64,000 nucleotides of DNA from Neobacillus sp. CF12. Its GTDB lineage: Bacteria; Bacillota; Bacilli; Bacillales; Cytobacillaceae. The notes under the pieces are model-generated. The model was not told the DNA's origin. It saw only the letters and a list, made by a program, of their open reading frames with translations, and did not search any database. Below are positions 15,192 through 23,555 of this stretch, one piece after another; position 1 is the stretch's first letter; each line of letters begins with the position of its first letter. The stretch is from assembly GCF_030348765.1 (NCBI RefSeq), contig NZ_JAUCEU010000007.1, positions 5,801,501 through 5,865,500 on the forward strand. Reading direction: 5' to 3'. Both the position numbers and the translations under genes were made by a program.

Positions 15192-17024
15192 TTATTTCTT
15201 CGCCTTCAATACTTCTAACACCGGTTCAAATGCCTGTATCGATTTTGTTTGAAAATAATTTTTAAACGGGTCCCCTTGCTTTCGTATTCGATTTAAGGCA
15301 TTCTCCATCGTAAAGTCAACTGGATTCAATTTTTCAGTAATTTCATCCCAGTAAAGGGGCGTAGCCACCCCTGCATGGTCATTCCCCCTCATGGAATATG
15401 GGGCCACAATCGTTTTTCCTTCACTATGCTGGACATAATCAACATAAAGCCTGTTTCCGCGATTTTTCTTCATTCGTTCAATAGTAAAAGAATCTGGATC
15501 CTTTGAAATCAAATAATCAGCAATGAAGCTTGTAAATAAACGTGTATCTTCAAAGGAAAACACGTCCTCAGGCAGCGGTAAGTAGATTTGCAATCCTTTA
15601 TTTCCAGAAGTTTTAACAAATCCAATTAAATTCAGTTGATCAAGAACCTCTTTTATCAACAGCGTTGCTTTAACAGCCAAGTGAAACTCATCCTTTGATG
15701 GAGGGTCTAAATCGAACACAATTTCACTGGCACCCTTACTGTGAATGGTTTGAAAGGGTATGTGGTATTCAATTGCTAACTGATTTCCGAGCCAAATCAA
15801 CGTTTTTAAATTGTTGCAAACGATATAGTCTATTCCTTCATCTTGATGTGTCTGGACAAACTCTGGTGCATAATCTGGACAATTCTTTTGATAAAATGGA
15901 TCGCCAAACATTCCATGCGGATAACGAATAACCGTTAAGATCCGATTTTCTAGAAAAGGGAGCATATAGGGAGATATTTCCCTTAAGTACAAAATGAAAT
16001 CTGCCTTTTGGATATCATGATTCTTCCAGAGCGGCTTATCAGGGTGGGTAATCTCCAAATCCTCTGGTAGGTTTTTTTGCTTAAAGATAAATTGCTCGTA
16101 TGTACATTCGTCCGGCTTTAAGTCAAAGCGAAAGGCGTGGAAATGAGGTTCTCTCAACTGGTTATCGTAAAGTTCTAGATACTTAACCTCAATACAAATA
16201 GCCGGCTCAACATAGATAAATTGACTATCTTCACTAACCATATTTTGCTTAATGGTACTTTGCAGTGCTGACTTTTCATCCGGCTTAAAACCAAAAAGGA
16301 CCTGGCCAATTCCATGGATGTTCCCTCCTTTATACACTCCTACATAAAAGTACCCATTGGTTTTTTCAAATGCAGTAATAAAGCAAGAAACAAATTTCCA
16401 ATTTTTGTATTTTAACCATTGTAAGGATCTCTTCCCTTCCTCCCAAAGGCTGTTTTTATGCTTTGCAATGATCCCTTCTCCATCATGAAGCACGACGTGT
16501 TCCCATACCTCACTAAAATCCGGGTATGCCTCTACAAGCTGTAGTAGATTTTCGCTATAGGGGTCTGCTTCAATGGGGAGATTAAGTTTATTAAATAACC
16601 TAATTAGCTCTTCCTTACGTTTTTCAAACATAGTTAAATGCATCGGTTTTCCAGCCAAGATAAGAATATCAAAAACCATAAGTCGACAAGGTGATTTAAC
16701 TGCTTGTTCAGCAATTTTTTTGGCTGCTTTCATTCTACCGCGAACCTGAATGGTCGAAAAATTGGCCTTAAATGGACTTTCAAGAAAGACAAGCTCACCA
16801 TCAAGACGAAGGGGAAGAAATGGTTGAAATAATTCCTCCTGGGACTCGAGGTATTCCTTGATTTCTGGGAACTGAGAGAGTAATGGTTTATCATTCCTAC
16901 TGGTTAACGTTATCCCATGCTTATCCCAATTTAAAACAGCTCGAAACCCATCATATTTAACCTCGTACAGCCAATCAGGTTGAGGGGTAAGATCAAAGGT
17001 TAGTGTTGGCAGCATCGGTTTCAT
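15192..17024 (-). CDS. ligD: NHEJ DNA ligase D (ligase plus polymerase domains)
   Basis: 610 residues, the Bacillus architecture: an N-terminal ATP-dependent ligase (nucleotidyl Lys in YEVKYDGFRAVL, about residue 24; KYKNWKF motif), then a LigD polymerase/primase domain (about 330-610) with SEIVFDLDPPSKD carrying the catalytic aspartates. It has no phosphoesterase domain, as in B. subtilis YkoU (611 residues). It is divergent from ku with about 130 bp between starts. In B. subtilis the pair repairs double-strand breaks in germinating spores under SigG; I could not find a clear SigG promoter here. Confidence 0.95.
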   Translation of the reverse strand: MKPMLPTLTFDLTPQPDWLYEVKYDGFRAVLNWDKHGITLTSRNDKPLLSQFPEIKEYLESQEELFQPFLPLRLDGELVFLESPFKANFSTIQVRGRMKAAKKIAEQAVKSPCRLMVFDILILAGKPMHLTMFEKRKEELIRLFNKLNLPIEADPYSENLLQLVEAYPDFSEVWEHVVLHDGEGIIAKHKNSLWEEGKRSLQWLKYKNWKFVSCFITAFEKTNGYFYVGVYKGGNIHGIGQVLFGFKPDEKSALQSTIKQNMVSEDSQFIYVEPAICIEVKYLELYDNQLREPHFHAFRFDLKPDECTYEQFIFKQKNLPEDLEITHPDKPLWKNHDIQKADFILYLREISPYMLPFLENRILTVIRYPHGMFGDPFYQKNCPDYAPEFVQTHQDEGIDYIVCNNLKTLIWLGNQLAIEYHIPFQTIHSKGASEIVFDLDPPSKDEFHLAVKATLLIKEVLDQLNLIGFVKTSGNKGLQIYLPLPEDVFSFEDTRLFTSFIADYLISKDPDSFTIERMKKNRGNRLYVDYVQHSEGKTIVAPYSMRGNDHAGVATPLYWDEITEKLNPVDFTMENALNRIRKQGDPFKNYFQTKSIQAFEPVLEVLKAKK

Positions 17025-17153
17025 AGGTGTAGTTCCTTTCTTTTCTTTATATTTTGTTACAAACCACTATAAATCATCCTTTACCAAATGTTTTTAGGAA
17101 TTACTTTAAAGAGATAACCCAAAATAATAACAAAAAGAATGGAGAATTACACG

Positions 17154-18074
17154 ATGCATACGATGTGGAAAGGCAGCATTAGTTTTGGGTTGGTGAATAT
17201 ACCGATTAAGCTTCATACAGCGACTGAAGATAAAGACATAAAACTAAGGACCTTGCATAATAAATGCCATGCTCCAATTAAGTATGAGAAAATTTGCACT
17301 GTGTGTGAAGAGGAAGTAAAGCCAGAGGACATCGTCAAGGCATACGAGTATACAAAAGGGAAATTTGTGGTTCTAGACCATGATGAACTCGAAAAACTCC
17401 GGAAGGAAAACGAAGACAAGGCAGTAGAAATCATTGATTTTGTCAAAATGGAAGAAATTGACCCGATTTATTTTGACCGAAGTTATTTTATGTCCCCCAA
17501 TGAAGGTGGAGGAAAAGCCTATTCCTTATTACGAAAAGCTCTTCAAGAATCTAAAAAAGTGGGAATCGCAAAAATTATTATCCGGTCAAAAGAACAAATG
17601 GCGGTGATTCGTGTATATGACAATACGTTGGTAATGGAAACGATCCATTATCCAGATGAGGTGCGCCGGGCCTCAGATGTTCCTAATGTTCCAGCAGACG
17701 ATAAAGTTACAGAAAAAGAATTGGATACAGCGATTATGTTAATTGATCAATTAACTTCAGGATTTGAGCCTGAAAAGTATACGGATGAATACCGTACTGC
17801 CTTACTCGAGTTAATTGAATCAAAACGAACTGGTCAAGAAACGGTTACCCCAACAGCAAAAGAAACCCCTTCGAATGTCACAGATTTAATGGCTGCACTA
17901 CAAGCGTCTATTGATAGGACGAAGCCAAAAGGTGAAGTGGCTGGAAGAAAAGAACCAGCTTTAAAGAAGGAAACTGCTATCAAGAAAGAAACGGTAACAA
18001 AGAAGGATACGATAGCCAAAAAGCCAGCGGCACCAAGAAAAAAAGCAGCACCAAAAGTAAAAAAAGAAGCATAA
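17154..18074 (+). CDS. ku: non-homologous end-joining protein Ku
   Basis: 306 residues. MHTMWKGSISFGLVNIPIKL is the canonical Ku beginning; the core runs to about residue 225. The C-terminal tail (about 245-306) is Lys/Ala-rich with imperfect KKET/KKDT repeats, typical of bacterial Ku tails that aid DNA binding. ATG 17154 is chosen because GGAGA ends 8 nt before it; the in-frame ATG at 17139 overlaps that site. It is the partner of the divergent ligD. Confidence 0.95.
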   Translation: MHTMWKGSISFGLVNIPIKLHTATEDKDIKLRTLHNKCHAPIKYEKICTVCEEEVKPEDIVKAYEYTKGKFVVLDHDELEKLRKENEDKAVEIIDFVKMEEIDPIYFDRSYFMSPNEGGGKAYSLLRKALQESKKVGIAKIIIRSKEQMAVIRVYDNTLVMETIHYPDEVRRASDVPNVPADDKVTEKELDTAIMLIDQLTSGFEPEKYTDEYRTALLELIESKRTGQETVTPTAKETPSNVTDLMAALQASIDRTKPKGEVAGRKEPALKKETAIKKETVTKKDTIAKKPAAPRKKAAPKVKKEA

Positions 18075-18080
18075 GGAAGA

Positions 18081-18113
18081 AACCGATTCGAGGAACTCGA
18101 GTCGGTTTTTTTT
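18081..18113 (+). terminator. intrinsic terminator of ku
   Basis: AAACCGA..TCGAG-GAA-CTCGA..TCGGTTT followed by eight T. Confidence 0.88.
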
Positions 18114-18207
18114 AGTAATTAGCCTTATGACCGATAGTACTTTCAATCCAGTACATGGCATATTATTATGGAAGAATTAAAATTTGAAGATGTGCGGGGG
18201 AGAGGCA

Positions 18208-19170
18208 ATGGCTTACAATGTGCTTTTGTTTGCGGATCCTGGAGTTGATGATTCTTTTGCGATAATGTATGCACTATTAAATCCAGGTTTAAATATTGTC
18301 GGTATTGTTAGTGGGTACGGAAATACACCTAAAGAGCAATCGGTAAAGAATACTGCGTATTTACTCAGTTTAGCAGGCAGAGAGGATATTCCCATTATTG
18401 CTGGTGCTGCTGGACCTTTATCTGGTGAACCAGTCCAATTTTATCCCGAGATACATGGACCAGAAGGTCTAGGACCAATCAAGCCACCTGATACATTACA
18501 AGATGTAAAGGTACATGACTTTAATAAAATCCTTGAAATTGTTAATGAGTATAAAGGGAACCTAATCATTGTCAATGTTGGAAGATTAACCGAGTTAGCA
18601 CTCATGTTCATTTTATATGGTGACAATGCTTTAAAGGATGTAATCGCGTTTTACATTATGGGCGGCGCGTTTTTAGTACCAGGGAATATTACCGCTGAAG
18701 CAGAAGCAAACTTCTATTCTGACCCGATTGCAGCAAGGATCGTCATGGAAAAAGCACATAATGTTTTTTTATATCCCCTTAATATTACGAATAAAGCGCT
18801 CATTACACCAGAAGTTATCGATTTCCTTGACGAGAACAGTCCTACACCATTTAGACCTTTAATTAAACCTTCCTTTGATTACTACTTTAAGGCCTATCAA
18901 AAAAATATACCAGGTATTAAAGGAGCACCGCTGCATGATGTTATCCCATTAATGGCGATAACGAATCCTGAAATTGTGAAATACATTCCGAAAAGAGTGA
19001 AAGTGGAGGAATTTGGAAATGCAAAAGGAAAAAGTATCGCTGATTTTCGTCCAAAACCAGATCCAGAGCCATCCCAAACCTTAGATTATATCGGTATGGA
19101 AGCTGACATTCACAAGTTTGTCAGAAACTTTATGGATGCATTTTTACAGGGGGATTTTGGAAAAAAATAA
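18208..19170 (+). CDS. inosine-uridine-type nucleoside hydrolase
   Basis: 320 residues. The metal and substrate motif DPGVDD (Asp10, Asp14, Asp15) is present, with NVGRLTELALMF, DPIAARIVMEKA and LHDVIPLMAI, where the His-Asp pair is the second family signature. The usual DxDPG start is FADPG: Asp8 is replaced by Phe. The C-terminal DFRPKPDPEP region is conserved-looking. It hydrolyses ribonucleosides to base and ribose in the family. The start at 18208 has GGGGGAG upstream. No other salvage genes are adjacent. Confidence 0.88.
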   Translation: MAYNVLLFADPGVDDSFAIMYALLNPGLNIVGIVSGYGNTPKEQSVKNTAYLLSLAGREDIPIIAGAAGPLSGEPVQFYPEIHGPEGLGPIKPPDTLQDVKVHDFNKILEIVNEYKGNLIIVNVGRLTELALMFILYGDNALKDVIAFYIMGGAFLVPGNITAEAEANFYSDPIAARIVMEKAHNVFLYPLNITNKALITPEVIDFLDENSPTPFRPLIKPSFDYYFKAYQKNIPGIKGAPLHDVIPLMAITNPEIVKYIPKRVKVEEFGNAKGKSIADFRPKPDPEPSQTLDYIGMEADIHKFVRNFMDAFLQGDFGKK

Positions 19171-19223
19171 TTTTTTTATATTTATTTATAGTAGCTTGTT
19201 AGTATGCTATACTATAAAATTAA

Positions 19224-19252
19224 TTGACTTATAGAGAATAAAAGGGTATGAT
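19224..19252 (+). promoter_or_regulatory. SigA promoter of the cold-shock gene
   Basis: TTGACT, 17-bp spacer, TATGAT. Predicted start near 19259, giving a 5' leader of about 150 nt before the csp start codon. Confidence 0.75.
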
Positions 19253-19296
19253 AAAGGTACGCTTTTAGTTCGTGTAAATATTTATTGGTTTAAGTA

Positions 19297-19363
19297 GTCG
19301 TAACTGCACGGAATGTGGGTGATGTCTATTACCCAGTAGTGCATTGCGGCTTTTTGATTTTTT
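19297..19363 (+). promoter_or_regulatory. structured cold-shock leader with terminator-like hairpin
   Basis: GTCGTAACTGCAC (19297-19309) pairs with GTGCATTGCGGC (19339-19350): 12 pairs and one bulge, with an inner TGGGT / ACCCA stem, followed by TTTTTGATTTTTT. It lies between the promoter and the csp ribosome site. It could be an attenuator or a temperature-responsive fold; which one is inference. Confidence 0.65.
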
Positions 19364-19409
19364 AAATGGTTATGACTTAAAGTGAAACAAATCTTTGGGG
19401 GTACTACTC

Positions 19410-19610
19410 ATGAATAACGGTAAAGTAAAATGGTTTAATGCAGAAAAAGGTTTTGGATTTATCGAAGCTGACGGTGGTCAAGATGTATTCGTACACTTCT
19501 CTGCTATCCAATCAGAAGGCTTCAAAACTTTAGAAGAAGGTCAATCAGTTTCTTTCGAAATCGTTGAAGGCGCTCGTGGACCACAAGCTTCTAACGTAAA
19601 AGCTGTTTAA
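19410..19610 (+). CDS. cold-shock protein (CspB/C/D type)
   Basis: 66 residues, a classical cold-shock domain: [15 protein letters not shown] (RNP1) and DVFVHFSAI (RNP2). Binds single-stranded nucleic acid as an RNA chaperone. ATG 19410 with GGGGG about 8 nt upstream. It has a long structured leader, as usual for cold-induced csp genes. It is followed by a terminator and then a YdjO-like gene, which is itself a cold-inducible family. Confidence 0.95.
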   Translation: MNNGKVKWFNAEKGFGFIEADGGQDVFVHFSAIQSEGFKTLEEGQSVSFEIVEGARGPQASNVKAV

Positions 19611-19623
19611 TTCATTAAAAAAT

Positions 19624-19659
19624 AAAAAGGTGGTGCGTTGATAAGGCATCACCTTTTTA
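19624..19659 (+). terminator. intrinsic terminator of the csp gene
   Basis: AAAAAGGTG / CACCTTTTT with an inner TGC / GCA. Confidence 0.85.
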
Positions 19660-19742
19660 TCTTTATAAAGATGATTTTTGCCTTTTTAACTTAATCAAAG
19701 TATTAAGAAACAGTTTTGCAAAAAGAACAAGGGGTGATCATT

Positions 19743-19946
19743 TTGGCGTTTGGTAGAAGAAATGATGAAGAAGTTAAGCTAGAAGAAACTAAAATTTGGG
19801 AATGTAATTCAGAGAATTGTAAATGCTGGATTCGTGACAATTTTAAGAGCACTGAAGTGCCCCTCTGTCCAATATGCAAAAGTGAAATGAGTCTAAGCAC
19901 AAAAGAGCTGCAGGTAATTCATAATCATAGTAAAAATTTCATGTAA
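19743..19946 (+). CDS. YdjO-family cold-inducible zinc-ribbon protein
   Basis: 67 residues starting at TTG 19743 (MAFGRRNDEE). The family pattern W-x-C-x4-C-x-C-W-x-R-D-N-F is present (WECNSENCKCWIRDNF), followed by CPIC and a KELQVI tail. The start is set by GGGGTGA a few bases upstream. In B. subtilis YdjO is cold-inducible; here it directly follows a csp gene. A second, diverged copy of this family lies at 53312. Confidence 0.85.
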   Translation: MAFGRRNDEEVKLEETKIWECNSENCKCWIRDNFKSTEVPLCPICKSEMSLSTKELQVIHNHSKNFM

Positions 19947-19950
19947 AAAA

Positions 19951-19982
19951 CAAAAAGCAGGGGAAAATTCCTCTGCTTTTTG
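19951..19982. terminator. bidirectional terminator
   Basis: CAAAAAGCAG / CTGCTTTTTG, between convergent genes. Confidence 0.85.
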
Positions 19983-20267
19983 TTATGAATTAATGTTTTC
20001 CTTACAATAATTAAATACTAACAATTCCTCATCTTCTTCCAACTCAAAATCTAAAACCTTTTCACTTCCTCTTTCATAAAGATGATAGTTAGAGATTCTA
20101 GGTCCATTGTCATCGACTACAAAAAGTACTCTTATCCCAATTCCTTTATCTGAATAGAGTTCATCCTCTTCCTCTACATCCAGTTCAAGAAAAAATTCAT
20201 AGCGGTCACCGCTTAATAAACCAAATGGATCTACAAGTTTCTCAACTGTATGACCAGTAATATTCAA
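19983..20267 (-). CDS. small acidic protein (possibly DUF6509)
   Basis: 94 residues, strongly acidic (ELDVEEEDELYS, DFELEEDEELLVF), starting LNITGHTVEKLVDPFGLLSGDRYEF. The start is TTG at 20267, with AAAGGATG 7 nt upstream. The N-terminal GHTVEKLxDPFGLLxGDRYE pattern looks like the Bacillus DUF6509 family; I am only moderately sure. The function is unknown. Confidence 0.7.
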   Translation of the reverse strand: MNITGHTVEKLVDPFGLLSGDRYEFFLELDVEEEDELYSDKGIGIRVLFVVDDNGPRISNYHLYERGSEKVLDFELEEDEELLVFNYCKENINS

Positions 20268-20491
20268 TTAAATCATCCTTTGCAAAATAATCTTCCTTTA
20301 TATTATATACATATTTCGTGCTTAATTAGAAATAAATGACACGATTCGATTTAATTTGTTATCAAAATATGGATAATTTTTATGAATTAAATGTGAACAC
20401 TCTGAAATTTAATATTTATTTAATAACTTTAAAGTAAAATTGAAGTATAAGGAGCACGAGATATATTGTTGGCGAAAATTGCACTTTATAT

Positions 20492-20509
20492 TTGTGAATA
20501 ATTTCACAA
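20492..20509. promoter_or_regulatory. Rex-type operator, also matching an Fnr box
   Basis: TTGTGAATAATTTCACAA is a perfect match to the Rex consensus TTGTGAA-N4-TTCACAA, and also contains TGTGA-N6-TCACA (Fnr/CRP). Its centre is 34 bp before the start codon of the molybdoenzyme gene and close to the ribosome site. That position suits a repressor; Fnr activation would need a transcription start inside the gene. Upstream, TAAAAT at 20435-20440 is a possible -10. Confidence 0.75.
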
Positions 20510-20534
20510 TAAATGATAGAGGAGGCATTTATCA

Positions 20535-22928
20535 ATGTCTAAAGACAGCCCTGTTAAGAATTTATTGGCTAATAAAATGCAGCGTAGAACATTTTTGAAA
20601 TGGTCGGGAGCACTTGGTGTTCCAGTTATCGCTGGTGGTGTGGGTACTAAATTGTTAATAGATAAGCAAAAAGAAGACAATGTAGCAAGTGCAAGCGAGT
20701 GGGATAAAGTCGTTTCGACGTGCAGTATTAATAACTGTGGAGGACGCTGTGTCATTAAGGCATATGTTAAGGATGGAGTAGTAGTACGGGTAGCGACAGA
20801 CACGACTGTTAGCGGAGATCCTTCAATTCCACCACTTAGAGCGTGTGTTCGTGGGCGAAACTATCGGAACTTATTGTATCATCCAGACCGCCTTAAGTAT
20901 CCGATGAAACGTGTCGGCAAACGTGGTGAAGGAAAATTTGAAAGGATTTCATGGGAGGAAGCGATTGAAACCATTGCCTCAGAAATAAAACGAATTGGTG
21001 AAACATATGGTCCGGAGTCAAGATATGTTAATTACGCCTCTGGACAGAGCTGGGGACTTCATGGCGGCAGGAACTCGGCAAGGAAGGTATTAGCACTCAC
21101 CGGCGGTTACTTGAACTATCGAAATGACTATAGTTCTGGGGCAGGGAATGTTGCAACGCCTTATACGTATGGAACAAACAATTCGGGCAGTAGTTTTGAT
21201 TCCTTATTACATTCTAAATACATAATCCTTTGGGGACAAAATCCATCTGAGATGATTTTCTCGACACCGTATCGTGATTATTTAATGCAAGCAAAGAAAA
21301 ACGGAGCAAAAATTATCTTAATTGACCCTCGTTATACAGATACTGCCATTGCATTCGCTGATGAGTGGATCCCCATTAAGCCAACAACAGATAATGCGAT
21401 GATGGATGCAATGGGGTATGTGATAATAACTGAAAAATTACATGATCAAGAATTCCTTGATAAGTACTGTGTTGGCTTTGATGGTGACCATATGCCTGAA
21501 GGGGCAGCGAAGGAAGAATCTGTGAAAAGTTATCTATTGGGTGAAAAAGATGGGGTGGCTAAAACACCTGAGTGGGCAGAAAAGATTTGTGGGGTCCCAG
21601 CTGAAAAAATCCGTGAAATTGCTAGAAACTACGCAACAATAAAGCCTGCAGCACTTATTCAAGGCTGGGCTGCACAAAGGCAGGCATATGGTGAGCAATT
21701 TATGCGCGGTGGTGCTCAACTTGCATGTATTACAGGAAATGTTGGCAAACTGGGTGGTTGGGCAGCAGGAACGGGCTATTGGAGCAGGGCGGATATTGTT
21801 TATCCATTTAAAGTGGAAAACCCAGTAGAGTCTTCCATCCCATGCTTCTTATGGACAAAAGCAGTCGAACATGGCACCGAGATGACTGAAGCAGATGGAC
21901 TACAAGGAACGGATAAACTTACAACGAATATCAAAATGATTTTTAATATGGCAGGCAATATGCTCGTTAACCAACATTCTGATATTAATAAAACAACTAG
22001 CCTTTTAGAAGATGAAAGCAAAGTGGAATTCATTTGTGTCAGTGATCTTTTTATGACTCCAAGTGCTAAATATGCGGATATCCTTCTACCTGGAACAACC
22101 TTTTTTGAACGCTATGATATTGGGGTGCCTTGGTGTTTTGGTGATTACGTCGTTTTTGGTGATAAAACAATTGATCCACTTTATGAATGTCGCAATGAAT
22201 ATGATGTTTTTACTGAGGTGGCAGATAAGTTAGGGGTCAAGGAACAATTTACTGAGGGTAGAACGATTCTCGATTTGGTCAAAGAAAGCGTTGAACGAAC
22301 ACGGACAGAGCTCGATCCACACTTCCCGACATTTGAGGAATTTTGTGAGAAAGGTGTCCACCATTTTAAATTCGATGAACCTCTAGTTGGATTTAAGGCT
22401 CAAATAGATGATCTAGAGAACAACCCTTTTGAAACACCCTCAGGCAAAATTGAATTATTCTCCAAGACACTTTGGGATCTGAATCAGCATGGGGAGATTC
22501 CAGCGATTGCAAAATATATATCTTCATGGGAAGGTCCAGAAGATCCACTAATCGAGAAGTTTCCATTACAGTTGATTAGTTGGCATTATAAGCGAAGATG
22601 CCATTCAACCTACGATAATATGCCTTGGATGGAGGAAGCGGCAAAGCAAGAAATGTGGTTGAATCCTAAAGATGCCGAGAAGCGCGGGATTAAGGATGGA
22701 GATAGGGTTCAAGTATTTAATGATCGAGGAAGCTTAGTAATTGATGTGAAGGTGACAACACGGATTACTCCAGGGGTTGCAGGAATTCCTCAAGGTGCCT
22801 GGTATACTCCTGACAAAGCGGGTACGGACCAAAGGGGGTCAGTAAACGTGTTAACGTCACAGCGGCCGACACCATTAGCAAAATCAAATCCCCAATTAAC
22901 GAATCTTGTTGAAGTGAAAAAAGCATAA
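20535..22928 (+). CDS. DMSO-reductase-family molybdopterin oxidoreductase, catalytic subunit (DmsA-like)
   Basis: 797 residues. The twin-arginine signal RRTFLK (17-22) precedes a hydrophobic stretch, so it is exported folded. The [4Fe-4S] motif is Cys63-x4-Cys68-x3-Cys72, with a fourth Cys near residue 100. The Mo-bis-MGD regions are clear: YIILWGQNPSE, KIILIDPRYTD and the C-terminal molydop-binding domain (ISWHYKRRCHSTYDNMPW through NPQLTNLVEV). Closest in form to DmsA/TtrA-like respiratory reductases; the acceptor (DMSO, TMAO or other) cannot be told. First gene of a three-gene operon, under the Rex/Fnr-type site. Confidence 0.9.
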   Translation: MSKDSPVKNLLANKMQRRTFLKWSGALGVPVIAGGVGTKLLIDKQKEDNVASASEWDKVVSTCSINNCGGRCVIKAYVKDGVVVRVATDTTVSGDPSIPPLRACVRGRNYRNLLYHPDRLKYPMKRVGKRGEGKFERISWEEAIETIASEIKRIGETYGPESRYVNYASGQSWGLHGGRNSARKVLALTGGYLNYRNDYSSGAGNVATPYTYGTNNSGSSFDSLLHSKYIILWGQNPSEMIFSTPYRDYLMQAKKNGAKIILIDPRYTDTAIAFADEWIPIKPTTDNAMMDAMGYVIITEKLHDQEFLDKYCVGFDGDHMPEGAAKEESVKSYLLGEKDGVAKTPEWAEKICGVPAEKIREIARNYATIKPAALIQGWAAQRQAYGEQFMRGGAQLACITGNVGKLGGWAAGTGYWSRADIVYPFKVENPVESSIPCFLWTKAVEHGTEMTEADGLQGTDKLTTNIKMIFNMAGNMLVNQHSDINKTTSLLEDESKVEFICVSDLFMTPSAKYADILLPGTTFFERYDIGVPWCFGDYVVFGDKTIDPLYECRNEYDVFTEVADKLGVKEQFTEGRTILDLVKESVERTRTELDPHFPTFEEFCEKGVHHFKFDEPLVGFKAQIDDLENNPFETPSGKIELFSKTLWDLNQHGEIPAIAKYISSWEGPEDPLIEKFPLQLISWHYKRRCHSTYDNMPWMEEAAKQEMWLNPKDAEKRGIKDGDRVQVFNDRGSLVIDVKVTTRITPGVAGIPQGAWYTPDKAGTDQRGSVNVLTSQRPTPLAKSNPQLTNLVEVKKA

Positions 22929-22940
22929 GGAGTGACTATC

Positions 22941-23522
22941 TTGGGTCAAATAGGGTTTTATATCAATCAAAGTATCTGCCAAGGTTGTAAGGCTTGCAGT
23001 GTGGCTTGTAAAGATAAAAATAATACAGAAGTAGGGATAAACTTTCGCAGGGTTTATACGAAAGAAGAAGGTTCTTATATGCAGCAGCCTAATGGCGGAA
23101 TACTTCATAATGTTAAGTCGTACTACTTTTCGATTGCCTGTAATCATTGTAAACAACCTGCTTGTCTAAAAAGCTGTCCAACTGGTGCGATTGTAAAACG
23201 GGAGGAAGATGGAATAGTTAGTATCGATCAGGAGATTTGTGCCGGTGCACAATTATGTGTAAGTGCATGCCCTTACGGTGGACCGCAATATAACAAAGAA
23301 ACATTTAAATCAAACAAATGTAATTTTTGTATGGATCTCCAGGAAAAAGGAGAAGATCCTGTTTGTGTCGCAACTTGTCCATTGGGAGCAATTGAATTTG
23401 GTCCAATCGAAGAACTTAGAAAAAGATACGGAAGTATTAGCCAAATTAAGGGAATGCCAAGCCCGGCTATTACTAATCCAAACATTGTCATAACGCCTCA
23501 TCGCGACGCAAAGATAGGTTAA
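22941..23522 (+). CDS. 4Fe-4S electron-transfer subunit (DmsB-like)
   Basis: 193 residues with four Cys clusters of the DmsB/NrfC type: CQGCKACSVACK, CNHCKQPACLKSCP, CAGAQLCVSACP and CNFCMDLQEKGEDPVCVATCP. Carries electrons to the catalytic subunit. The start is TTG 22941, because AAGGAG lies 8 nt upstream; the in-frame GTG at 22932 overlaps it. It has no signal peptide of its own, so it would be co-exported with DmsA. It follows the catalytic gene by 12 nt. Confidence 0.9.
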   Translation: MGQIGFYINQSICQGCKACSVACKDKNNTEVGINFRRVYTKEEGSYMQQPNGGILHNVKSYYFSIACNHCKQPACLKSCPTGAIVKREEDGIVSIDQEICAGAQLCVSACPYGGPQYNKETFKSNKCNFCMDLQEKGEDPVCVATCPLGAIEFGPIEELRKRYGSISQIKGMPSPAITNPNIVITPHRDAKIG

Positions 23523-23555
23523 AAAAGACTTCAATAAATGAGTTGGTGATTAGAG

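Noticed and set aside
17024..17154. SigG promoter between ligD and ku
   Set aside because: GGAATTA and CAAAATAA at 16 bp are loosely similar to SigG elements but too far from consensus to call.
17834..18161. Overlapping minus-strand frames in the ku 3' end
   Set aside because: Produced by the Lys/Ala repeats of the Ku tail read in reverse; no start signals.
20392..20407. Second Fnr box upstream of the molybdoenzyme operon
   Set aside because: Only the left half (TGTGA) matches; the right half is TGAAA, so it is mentioned as context but not called as a site.
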